The notes beneath the pieces were generated by a model. That model saw only the letters and a program-made list of their open reading frames with translations. It ran no database searches and had not been told where the DNA came from. From Struthio camelus (Eukaryota > Chordata > Aves > Struthioniformes > Struthionidae), in the NCBI RefSeq assembly GCF_040807025.1, contig NC_090956.1:1786517-1850516 (forward strand): DNA of 64,000 bases, given 5' to 3'. Of this stretch, positions 23,096 to 35,400 are shown one piece after another. Made by a program: the position numbers and the translations under genes. Every line of letters starts with the position of its first letter. The first letter of the stretch is position 1.

Positions 23096-26000
23096 GCTAA
23101 GCTTTTTGTTCATCAATCCCATAGGTGACATGTAATACTTCAGACTACCTCTGAGCCTTGCATTTGCGTACCTAGCACAGCATTTCTACTATTCCTACTT
23201 AATTTAAGAGAGCGAGAACATCTTAACATGTGCACTACAGCTTAACGGTAGTCTATTTTCATTTAATTCTGACTGCTTTCGTTGGAGCAGCTGAACCCAT
23301 ACTGATACTGGAAGAAGTTAGTCTAGATATGTTCAAGAATGAGCTGAACTGTTTGATTCAGTAGTTCAGGTGTGAGAGAATAATCAAAATTCCACTGGAG
23401 CCACAAAGTTTATTTAAAAAAAATTTTATTAACAGGAATGAAACGAGCTGTAAACAAGAGCCAGCAAAAACTAGAAGTGCTTGTAATGCTGAGTCCTTAG
23501 GCTTGTTTGAATGTACTAGCAATTCTCTATCACTTGGTGGCAGTAAAGGCCCATGTAAAAAAAAATGCCCAAAACAGTCTGAAGAGGAGCTTAAAGGCAA
23601 GGTTAGTATGCAGGCATTCTGAGACAAGTAGTATATATAGGGAGCTGGTAGCTGGGTAGCAGTGGGTGTTGAGTCTCAGGTGTATCACTGAGAAATACCA
23701 CAAATACAGTTGGGATGTTTCTGATTTATTGAAGTTAGCTCCCAGTAGGCATATTTAGTTAAAGCCCTGCAAAGGGTGGCATTTAGATCTTTCCTATTTA
23801 AATGTTTTTTAATTGGTTTTGCTCCCACACTCGGGAAGGAAGGTAAAAGTTGTCAGCTTTTTTGTCAAGATGCGAGGCGGCTGCCCTGCTAGAAAGAGGA
23901 AAGGCAACTCTGATAGAAGTAGAATAGTAGAAGTATACTGCTGATTCTTTTTCCCTTCCAGTAGACTGCCTGTAGCTTTCAGGGTAGTGTGGCCATGCAG
24001 TGACTGGCATCTTAGGATGAGAGCTGCTGTTGCACAGCTAGGTTGACTCTCAGAAAATAAGGTGCTGTGAAGGCAGGCTTGGGGAACAAACAGCTCCATG
24101 ATGTTTTAACTGCCTGATGACTCCTTTCCTGTGCATCTCTGCTGGCCTGGCCCTTGCACAGCTGTGTAAGCTGTGATACCAAAATACTGGTACTTTACAG
24201 TTGGGGCTTAGAGAAAAATTCCACTCGTGTTTTTTTTTTTTAAACTGCAGCCAGCAAGTTTTTGTTAAACAGCCCAGAAAGAGAATGGAGGGGGGTGTAA
24301 TATAAGCAGCTTCGTGTTAGAGATGCTAACTAAGTAGCAGCTACAGGAGCACAGCAAAACTTACCAAAGCATGAAACAAATTTATCCAGATTACTGCTCA
24401 CTTCTTGGTAGTGCTTGATTAACTTGCAAATCCTTTTCTGTGTTGTAATGTGCAAACAATTAATGAGGCCTTGTTAATGTGAAACTTGAAGAGGCCTGAC
24501 TGCTGTTCTCCCAAAGGATATGCTTGCTGCTGCTAGCAGGGAGCAGGCACTGTCCAGTAATACACTCCTGGATATTCCTGCTATCCTAGCACATGCAGCA
24601 GGGATCTACTCTAGACTATTCACTGCAAATAACTGCTGTAGGAACAGTCTTTCAACCCATAATCCCCTAAACTTTTGGGAGAACTGCTGCTTACAGCTTC
24701 ATCTGCACTTTTAATTTTTTGGTTTAAGAGACTTGCTTCTCCCTAAAAGCTATTTAAGAAAAAGTGTTATGTTCTAAGTAGGTTTATTTTAAGATTCCCT
24801 TCTCGTACTGTTACTGTGCTGGACTTGCCTGAAACAGTAGCTCTAAGTACCAGTTCTTTGTGCACTGCTCATTTTAATGTAGCTAAACGAGGAAAAGTGC
24901 AATTCTGAGGACTCCTTTGCCTCGTTGCCTGGCTGAATCCTGTTGGCCTCAAGCCCTCAGCAGCTGCAGAGAGACTTCCCTGCACTTAAGGAATGCCAGG
25001 TTGTAGCTCAAGTAAACACCCCAGGCAAAGCAAGGGGCAGGTATGTCTGAACTAACCACTGACAAAGCCAATGCTTTGCTGGCATCTGGGAAGGGTGAAC
25101 GGGTGATTTATTGTGTAGCAGTCCATTTAAGGCGGTGCAGGCAGGCTCAATGGAATGGGTACCTGGATGTCATGCATGTGGAATTTGTAAATACCTGCAG
25201 CTTGAGAAAATTGCCAACGGCCAAACATTTCATCCACATTCAGATTTATACTTAGCGCTTAAAAGTGCCAAATGCCTAGCACAGAAATAAGGGGTGAGGA
25301 TTCCACTGAAGAGTGCTGGCACAAGACTGTTAAACCTGTACAGTCAATGCTTACAGCATTCTCCTCAGCTTTCTTCAGTTAAAAGAGCTATCCCAAGAGA
25401 ACCCTGAAGATAACAAAGCATTGTTGCAGTCTAAAAATACTATCACGCTTACAGTAAGGTAAGTAGAAGAAGCTGCAATACATTAGATTTCTTCTCAAAG
25501 TACTAGAAACTGCAGTAATGGCGAACCAATGTCTTATCAAACAGATAAACAGTCAGGAATTCTCTGTACAACAGATATATTTGCAGGAGCTTACTCAAAC
25601 AGACAGCTAAGCTCTGCAGGGAAAAGGAGAAATCTTCATCAAGGAAGGTATGTTACAACACACAAAGGACTTACATAAGCAATTACAAAAATGGTTGCCT
25701 TGAAAACAAAGCTTTCCTATGTGCCACAGGCCAAGAAGTCTGACTAGGTGAATCCCAGGTATATGGGAGAAGAAAACTGAATTCAAGCTATTTTCTTACT
25801 CAGTTGTTTTGTGAGGAGAAGGCATTCTCCTTGGTCACGCAATACTTAACTTTTCACTGCACTGTATTAACTTTAAAGAACTCTCACACTGCTCCTTGCT
25901 GAGTATTATCCCCGCTGATTTGGTGGAGAAGCAGATCGGTCTAATGACTGCCCGTGGCCCTGGAAGAGTTCTGACTTATGGCAAGGTCGGAGCCTACGCA

Positions 26001-26341
26001 AGTCTCTCAGGAAAGGCAACTACGAGCAACACAGGAGCGGGATGGCCTGCCGCAACTGGTGTGGGAAAGGCCTGTTTCCCTGGGGGAACCCAAAGCGCTC
26101 GCAGCGTGTGACAAAACGCCTCGGGGGGCTCGGAGAGCAGTGCTTGGAACGTGCTGCAGCACGGCCAGCATCAGGGCTGGCTGGAAAGAGCTTTTTCTGC
26201 TACTGCTTTCATTCCACGTGTCTCAGCTCACCTTTTATGCAGATACAGACACAACAGACAGACATGCACACACTGTCCACGAGGAGAGAGCGCGGCACAT
26301 GAACACTTGGCATGAGTCTCTGTACAAATGCACCAAGCACA
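23096..26341 (-). other. RAB26: RAB26 3' UTR and convergent spacer
   Basis: No coding exon is visible here. RAB26 transcription enters from the right. Candidate minus-strand AATAAA signals (seen as TTTATT) lie at 25,107, 24,783, 23,725, 23,425 and 23,409; that at 23,725 is followed by a GT-rich tract. The distal ones would bring the RAB26 end within about 350 bp of the SNHG19 signal. Which is used cannot be told from the sequence. Confidence 0.6.
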
Positions 26342-26444
26342 TTAGGATCTGCAGCAGCCCGAGCCTCTTACTTCCTTCTTCACGTAGTCGTGGAGCTTGA
26401 ATTTGGGCTCATTGGGCAGCTTCATGGACCTGTGCTTCAGTTCC
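26342..26444 (-). CDS. RAB26: RAB26 exon 9 (C-terminus and stop)
   Basis: The acceptor TTTTTGCAG precedes GGAACTG. The exon finishes codon 227 (AA|G, Lys) and encodes [10 protein letters not shown] through the prenylation end GCCRS and TAA. All 103 nt fit the frame. Confidence 0.96.
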
Positions 26445-29400
26445 CTGCAAAAAGGGGAAACAGAGGTTACTTTTCTGCCTAACAGTGGGACTAACAACGC
26501 AAGAAGCAAACCACCCAACAAGAGGCCACCGGCACTACCTGCTTCTAAACTGCCTGGACTAGCTCTCAGCTGTACTACGATTTGGTCCAGGTAGTTTGCT
26601 TAAACACCTGTGGATGAGACATTCTGTAGTTCATGTGACATGGTTAAGTACTTTCCAGCACAGGAGCTTCAGGTGAGAGCCCAGAGAATAAAAAAAGCTG
26701 CATGATAATGCTAGCCTTTACCTTCAGTGATTTCTAACTGGTTGTTCCTCAGAACTTGTCCTTGCAGCACTAGTTGGTTTGAACAAAGATGTGGAGGGCG
26801 TATAAGCACTGACTGATCCTTGGGTCCCTCCACTGGCGGTAATGCAGACTGCCGTATAGGGGGTGGCTGAGCAGAGGTTTGCCTGCCTGTGTAACCGCCT
26901 GTGCACTGGATAATCTGCCTGGCAGCGACTGAGGGCAACAGAGGACTTGCGCTGCCATCACTCCCACAGGAAAAGCATTCAGTATGGCAGGAGGACAGTT
27001 CACTTACTTTGCAATGGCTGTGAATGCTAATTCAACATTTAAGCCACTTTTTGCGCTGGTCTCCATAAAGGGCACGCCATACTCCTGCAGGACAAGACAT
27101 ACTCAGCATCAGAAACGTCACCCAATCTGTCCACGGGCATGCGAGCTCCTGGCTTCACACACAGCTCCAGCAAACTTGGGGAGACCTGCAGCAGGGCTTT
27201 CAGAAGCTGGCTTGGGAGAGAAGAGCTCTTGCCGCGGTGCCCAGGAAAAACCCACAGAGGTTGCAAAGGTTCACAGCTAAAGTGTTTAGTCTACATCGCT
27301 TCAAAAATAACTTTAGAGGACAAAGAAGCGCAAAGCAGTAGTGGAAGCTTAAAGGAAGAAGAGCAGACAAGAAGGGAGAAGAGAGCGAGACGAATAAAAG
27401 TGAAGTGCTCCCAGATGTATTTTGGGTTAGAACAATCTCCAGCTACCATTTAGCTGGTATACTGTTCATTCCAAGTAAGAACAAACGACTACTGTGGCAC
27501 ACAGACAACTCATACCTTGGCTAATTTTTCTCCATCTTCCCTTTTCACCACTCTTTCCTGGGCTGAATCCACCTGCCAACAGTAACAACAAAGAACAATT
27601 ACAGATTATCTGGAAGGTCATTGTTAGGCAATCCTCCGTCCCCATTCTTCGCCTCTTCATGCCCTCCCTTGCCTCCATTCGCCCCCACCCCAGCACAAAC
27701 ATTAAATTATGTTTAACAGGAATCTTTTCTCCCATCCACCTGTCCAGAAGAGCATCCTGGACAGCTGGAGGCAGGAAGCCACAGGAGGATTGTGGCTGCA
27801 TTCCCCTTCCAGTTCCAGGTATTGTCCTGCAAAGGCACAATTGATCAGAGCAAAGGGAGCCCTAGGAACCCACCATTAACTTAGCTTTGACCCACCTGCT
27901 CTGTTGCCTCGGTCTGCTCATTCACAACGGGGCAAGTCTGGGGTCGGGGGAAGCACCCGGCAAAGCTTTCCTAACTCATGCCCTACCAGGCTTTGGGCTC
28001 GTTGGCTGAAAGTTCAGCCTCTGCAAGCCAAGGGCCTTGGTCTCCTCTTGTTCTGCCTTTCTGTCACAGTCTGCATGGCTTTTCACAGCTACAGTGCAAG
28101 CTGGAAAGGCCGAGTGAGGCTGCAGGGTGCCACGGCCTGAGAGACAGCGTGTCTCACACACGCATGAACTTCCCCGGGTTTCTGGGGATGCTGAAACAGA
28201 TGAGCAGGCAGGCATATAAATCTCTGCTGCATGCATGCTCAGGTGGACTTGTGGCTCCCTATCATGTTCATCTTCCCAGAGCCACGTGAGGCAGAAGAAA
28301 ATTTCCTACTCATTTTTCCTACTCATTTTCCTACATTAGCAAGGCGAGAAAAACAGCAGCATTGCAGCTACTCCTGCAAGGAGAAACCAGGAGGCTAAGC
28401 TGGGGTTTGCAGGCTGAGATCTGGATGAACACAAGAGAGATTCCTTTCTTTTCAAATGCTTTGACTCAAATTCAGTATTCCCTGGAGGAATGTTGTAATG
28501 TTCTTACCACTCAGCCCTTACGCACCTAGCAAGACCATTCAGGCAGCAGCGGGAAAAGCAAGGCTGCGTGCAGGACTCGAGTCAGCTCCAACCCACAAAC
28601 CCCAGCTACGCTGCGTGGACGGGGCCTGTGTCCGCCCGCGCACAGCCTCCAGCTACCCAAGGCCCACCCTAGGGAGCCCGCCTGAACGTGGCCTGGTGGC
28701 ACCCACCAACACCACGTTCAGGGGCTCCAAGCTTTGTCCTGGGGGGAGAGAACTGGGAGCTGCGTGGATTTTGGCAAGCAGAAATGGACGTGGGAGAGTG
28801 ACTGTCCCCAGACTCGGAGCTCACAAACCTGAGAGTGAGAGGCAACCCCAGGACAGACAACTGGTTTCTGCTGCTTCTTGCCTATGATCCACTGCTAACT
28901 GGGAATCCTCTCCCCCGTGGAGCCCCAGGAAGGCCCCTCCGCAGGAAGGGCACAGTCACAGACCGGGGAACAGCGGGCTGCTAGCTCTGCTTGGCAAATT
29001 CGGGCCACTGGCAGTAACGTAACCACAAGGAAAGGGGGCACTTTCCCAAGGATGGCAGTGGCTCTGGAGACCGGATCCCCATGAGGGACAGGTTTCCCAT
29101 CAGCACAGACCCTTAACGCACTTCTGCAGCGCGGCTGTTGCCCCCACCCCTGCTCCCGCTGTCGTGGGACCGTCGCGGGTCACCCCCGCGGGAGGAAGAG
29201 GAGGCTCCAGCAAAGCCGTCAGCTCCCCGCCGGGGCCTGCCTCACCTTGTTTCCCAGTAGCATGAGGACCACGTCTTGCTGCGCGTATTCATGAATCTCT
29301 GTCAGCCAAGCCTACGAGGGAAGCAACCAGAGAGACCACGCGGCGCGTCAGCAACAGCTCCGGCAGGAGGGTGCCGGGAGGGAAGCAGGCTGCAGCGGGG

Positions 29401-32400
29401 CCGGTTCCTCCCAGGCCACCAGACAACTTCCACGGAAACGCCACCATAACCAAGCAACGTGGGGGGCTCTGCCCTCATTTTGCTTGGAGAAGGGGAGGAA
29501 ATAGCGGGGAGTTAGAGGTGAAAGGGCAAACCCAGCTCAGAAATTCAGCTGTGCGTGGCAGGACCTGCAGGGAGGGAGCAGCCAGCTCCCACAGATCACC
29601 TGCAAGTCAGCGGTGCCCTGGCGAGAGGGGGTGCCGTGGCCAAACAAGCTGTGAGCAGTTAAAAAACAACCTTATTTTTTTAGGATGAGAAATCCCCCAC
29701 AAACCAGCCAGCCGTGCCGGTGACTTGGTCCCAGCTGGCTGCAGGGCCCAGGCCGAGCGGGCACCCCAGGGCGCCGCCGGGCCCCGAGGGACCTGCTTTT
29801 CTGAGCAAACCCGGCATCCCACGTCAGCAGCTGAACGCGTCCCGATTTTCCAGGATGACGGCAGCCTTTCGACGCTGCTGCACGCTCAGGCTGACCGCAG
29901 CCGCTCGCAGGGCTTTATCCCTCGCCCCTCGGTCGGGCGCTACGTAAGCCTGCTCAGCACTGCTCCTCTTTGCCTGCCGTGAGGCCTGAACTCCCATCTC
30001 ACGCTCTTGGAAAGCTTTGTTTTGGGGGAAAATCACCATCATAACGAGAGAACAAAACACGTGCCCAAATCCCCACCCCACAAGTGAGGTGGAGGGCGTC
30101 CTCCCTGGGCCGGGCTGCAGCTGGTGAGCTCTGCCAGCGTGAGCCATCCTCCCGGCACCACGGCAGCGCAGCGTTACCACCTTATCAGCTCTGCACCCCT
30201 CACTGCGGCTGCTTCTGAAATGCACTTGCTCCGCTGTTATTTAAAACCCCTCCGTTTCTGGATAGGCCCTGGCTGAGCAGCGGCCGTAACTGCTTTTCAT
30301 TCGGCACCGCCGCAGCGCTGCCGAGCCCAGGCCTCCACCAGAAACCGGGAGAGCCGAAAGGCCAAGGGTGCAGCAGGGAAACGAGAGCCCGTCCCGCAGC
30401 CGAGCGGCCGCTGCCTTTCAGAGACCTGGAGACGGCCGGCCTTTGCCAATGCTGCTCGTTTTCTATCATTTTACCACAACCATCCAGCAAATGCCAAGCG
30501 TTTCCTCCCCGCGGTACCGCAGCCCCCCGTCCTGCCTCCGAACACGAACGCTGCGGCACACGGAGCACCAGGCAGGCTCCTCTCCCAGGGAGCTCCTCGC
30601 TCCACAGCATCCTTAATTAAACCCCAACAAGCCAGACAAGTAAGAGACGATTTAGGACTAGATCCCGACAACACACACAGGGACTGCTGGAAGGAGTCTC
30701 ACCACCAGGCTAGCAAGGTCCCAGCACGGTCTGTAACAGGAAGAGACAAGCGAAACCGCCCTGATGCACAGCGGCTGCCCCCAGCCCAGGTCCAGGCTCC
30801 GCGCAGACGGAAAACGCGGTCGTTGGCCAATGCCCAGTCCCGCGCGCTCGCCCAGCGGGCATGGCCGGCGCTGACAGCCCGCGGGACGTGCCCGTCCTCC
30901 GCGGGGGCCTCGCCGGGGGCTCGGGCGCAGGGAGCCGACGGCAGCGCGGGGCCGTCGCCGGCAGGAGCGCTCCGGAGCGGAGACGTCCCCGGGGCGGCCA
31001 CAGAGCGGAGCCGCCAGGCTGAAACCGCGGCGGGATCGCGCTGGGAGGCAGCCGGGCCGGCGGCAGCGCCCTGCACCCGGCGCGGGATGCCACCGCAGCC
31101 CTTCGCAGCCCTGCCGCGCTGCACCACCCGTGCAGGAGCGCGGCGGCTCGCCGCAGACGTACACCGTGCTCTCCGCGTCCAGAACATTAGCAGTTACGTC
31201 CTATTTATTCAGGGCTAATTGCTCCCTGCCTCGCTGGACCTCGTAAAACTCCCGCCCGCCTTGGCTTAGCCGGCCGGGGGGCGGCCAGCGGCTCCGCGCG
31301 CCCAGGACGCTCGCTGCCGGCTGCTTCCCTGCCGTGCCGTGCTCTCATCCGCGCTCCTTCGCGGGGCAGCAAACGCGGACCCCCCGCGCCGCCGGGGAGC
31401 CGGCGTCCCCCTCCGCGCTGCAGCGGACCCGGGGGGCTACCGGCGCGAAGCGAGGCCCCCTTCTCTCCCAGATTTACCGATGGCGCCGTGCTCGGACGCT
31501 GCCCACAGCCCCTCCGTCAAACCCCCGCGCTAGGGGATTCGGGATCCCACCAACAGCTTCTCCTTGCCCCCTGCCCGTGCTTGGGGCCGAAGCTCTGCTT
31601 GCAACCGCCCCGCACCACGGGAGCGGCTCAGGTTAACTGCTCCGCGCAGCCGGCCGGCTGGCCGCCGAGCCTGGATGCGGCCCCCAGGGCAGAGGGACGT
31701 CGTGGCCCGAGGCGGCGGGAGGGGAGCGAGGGCGGCTCGTCTGTGCCGGGCTGGGATCGCGGCGCAGGTCCCGGGGGGAAGAGGATGCCAACGGGAGCTC
31801 TGCCGGGCGCTGAGGTTTCATGGATCCCAAAACAGCAGGGTGCAAATAAGACTGCGGTTAAACCCAGCTCTGGGCGACACGGTGCTTTAAGCCTCCGCGG
31901 CAGCCACCCGGGGAGGGAACACATGGACCTCGGCCACCGGCTGCGAGCCCCTGGGCACCCCGCCGCTGCATGGGGCTGCAGGGACGCGGCTGCTGCAAAA
32001 GCCACGAGCCCCAGGACGAAGCCAAGTCTGGAGCACGTTACAGTGCCCAGCACCCTCCGAGGGCTGCCCTGGTCCCCTGCCACCCGGCGTGACGCTTCGC
32101 CGTGTGATGCTGGGGATGGGGGCACGGAGGTGACGCAGCTCCAGCGGCAGAGACTGGATAGATTTCATCAAAACGCCACAGGAGTCTTGACTAAAAAACC
32201 CACTACAAGCTGGGATTTACGCCTCCCACATCACTGGAGCTGCCTGTTGTGCCAGAGTAATAAAAACGGGCACCTTCCCGTCAACCCCTTGCACCGCAGA
32301 CCTTTAACGAGCTGCAGCTATCCTAACCCAGCAGAGAAATTAAGTCTTTTTGATTGAGCAGCGGGCAGAGGTTGGAAGTGGTTTTGTGGTGCTGAGGAGC

Positions 32401-35400
32401 AGCTTCACTCCCACTTATTTTCTTCCTGCCTCTGGAAATTAAAATCTCTGCTCTGGTGCAGAAAGCACCCTGTCCCCAGTGAGGCCCCGGGAAGGGGCAC
32501 GCTCCGCCGGGGCGAGGGACAGACGCGACTGCCACGGTGACAACCGCGCAGAGATGGGTCCACCCGGCAAACGAGCCTGTTTCCCAAAACCACCCTGCAG
32601 CGTTCGCTGCCCACAGCCCCGCGGAGCATCCCCCCGTGCCAAGGCCCGCGGCGCCCCCCCGGCACCCGGCTCCCCTCACCCATCAGGATGCAAAGGTGGC
32701 AGAAGAGACACGAGGGGAGCACCTCAATCCTTAAACCTGGCAGCGCCAATTTGCTTGCAGCAAGTTTTCCAGGCTGGGCCGTAACTATACCCCGCGTAAA
32801 TTTGCTGCCGCAGTGAATCCGTCCCCTCTTCTAAGGCGCTAAGAGCAAAGGTTATCTGCGCGTCCTCTGGTGCCTCGCAGGCAGACCCACCTTCAGAGCG
32901 GTGCTCAGCGCTCCTCGCGCCCTGCTGGGAAGCGGCGACGGGTCGAGACACCAACGGGAGCCCGGGACAACTGCCCGGAGCCGCCTGTGAGACCTCGCCG
33001 GCGGGACTAACTACACCGGCCAAGAGACCGCCCGCGCTGCCCCCGACCCGCGGGCACAGGCAGCGGCGGCTCAGGAGGCCCCGCACGTACCTGGATGTTG
33101 TCAAACGAAGCTTTGTTGGTGACGTCGTAGAGCAGTAACAAGGCTGCGGAGAGAGGGAGGGTTCGTTAACGCTGGCGAGCGCTCGAGGGGCCGAGCGGGC
33201 TGGGAACAGGGCCGGGCGCCGCTGGCGGCTCTGCGCGGGCTTTGCGCATCTCCTGAGCCGCCAGCGCGCCTGGCTACAGGCTGCGCTCGAGGACAGGACG
33301 TTAAAGCATGGTTAAAATCCCTGCTGTAAGTAAAACAGAAAGAAATAGGCTTTAAATCTATTAAGAGGCAATTTCTTTGCCACGTGGCTTTTGCACCTCC
33401 CCGTGCAGAAACTGCTCAGCGCTTTGCGGCTGCTTCCCAAGGGGAATCCTCCGGCTGTCACCCATTAGGTGAGCTGGGACCGCAGCGCGGGGCGACGCGG
33501 CCGCGGCCTCCCCGCCGCGGAGAGGCGACGCTCGGGACGCCGGGCCGGGCTGCAGCCAGGGCACGAACCAGCGAGCGCCGCAACGCGGCCGCGGCGGGGA
33601 GCCGGCGGGGACTCGGCAGGGCTGCGGCTCGCGGCGGCCGTCCTCACCGTGGGCGTCGCGGTAGTAAGCGTGCGTGACGCTGCGGAAACGCTCCTGCCCG
33701 GCCGTGTCCCAGATCTGGAAGGCACAAGCGGAGGAGAGAGGTGAGACGCAACCGAACCGTCCCGCAGCCTTCGGAAAATAAACAGAAAACCAAATAGCAC
33801 GCGGTATCCTTAGAAAGCATCTTCAGCGTTTCACTTTTAACAGCAAGCCAGGGTCTGATCTACCTGCACGTGATTCATTCACAGCAGAGGAGGGCGTTTA
33901 CAGGGACAGCGACAGAAAAAGCGACAAGTGCAATAAATATTTAAGAGGCACCTCCTGCTTCTCCAGCCCATCTGACCGCAGAGACGGTGGCGCGTGCAAA
34001 GGGCTTACAAGGCATCCTTAATCGGAAAATCCATCCTCCAGATGGATGCGTGGGGACCCGCTAATTTAATTTATCAGTTTTTAATGCGGCGATATGTTTC
34101 CAGAGTAACACGCTCCTATCGGGGGAAGAATAGCGCTAATGTCATTATTTAGCTTCTGACAAAGAGGTCGGAGAAGCAGTCGGATCTCAGGGGGCCGGAG
34201 GAGCGCGGGCTGCCGGCAGGGAGAGCGTTTCACGAGGGGACGCGCCGGCCCTGCGCGCCCGCCCGCCTTCGCAACCGGCCCGACTCGCAGCCCGCGGAGC
34301 CGGCCCGTGCAGGCAGGGCTGCGGTTTCCAGGAGCCGCGAGCCCTGTCATTTCTGCAGCTGTGCAATGAGGGACCTGCCCAGAAACCCTAGGCGAAAGCC
34401 CTGGCCACGCTGCTTCAATCTCAGTTGCTCCAGTGGTCGCCTGCAATCAGCAAGCGATAACGAGACAGACCCAGCTGACGCGGAGGGTCAGCTCGGAAAA
34501 TCACCTCCCTCCTGGGAAAGGCGTCGGGCGCATCCCTCACGCTTCCCCGGAGCAGAGGCAGCCCCAGACGAGCCGGAGCAGCCGAAACGGCTGCTAGGGT
34601 GATTCCTGCGCCCGGCAGAGCAGAGGCCCCGGGAGGGTTTGGGCTTGGAGATGCAACAGCAGCTTTGCAAGCAAAGGGTAAAGATCGGCACGACCCGCTG
34701 GTGGGGCTGTTCGTTCGCGCCACCTGGTCCGAGCCCCGCAGGGCGGTTTGCTGAGCCCCGAAGGCTCCAGGGGGTCAAGGGAGCTGCTGCGGCGGCAGCA
34801 AGCCGGGGAAACCCACCTGCAGCTTCACCTTCACTCCATCCACCGTCAGGACTTTGTTCTGGAAGAGAGAAGAGAGACAGTGATGAGGGGACAGCGCGGT
34901 GCCCAGCTGCACTTGGCCGGCTCACGGGGCGCACGCGGATCCCCGCAGCCGGCAGGAGCGGGGGGATCCCCTCGGCATCAGCGGTGGGATCCCCTCGGCA
35001 TCCTGGCGGCCGGCGGGAGCCGGGGATCCCCTCGGCATCAGCGGTGGGATCCCCTCGGCATCCTGGCGGCCGGCGGGAGCCGGGGATCCCCTCGGCATCA
35101 GCGGTGGGATCCCCTCGGCATCCCGGCGGCCGGCGAGAGCGGAGGATCCCCTCGGCATCAGCGGTGGGATCCCCTCGGCATCCTGGCGGCTGGCAGGAGC
35201 AGCGGGATCCCCTCGGCATCAGCGGTGGGATCCCCTCGGCATCCCGGCGGCTGGCAGGAGCAGCGGGATCCCCTCGGCATCAGCAGGAGCAGCGGGATCC
35301 CCTCGGCATCAGCAGGAGCAGCGGGATCCCCTCGGCATCCCCGCGGGCACCTTGTTCCTATGTCTGACCATCTCCTTGGCTGCGCTTTTACCCCGAGGCT

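Noticed and set aside
31488-32357. 289-codon plus-strand frame in RAB26 intron 5
   Set aside because: Stop-poor GC-rich sequence; low-complexity Pro/Arg/Ala translation; no splice context or similarity recognised.
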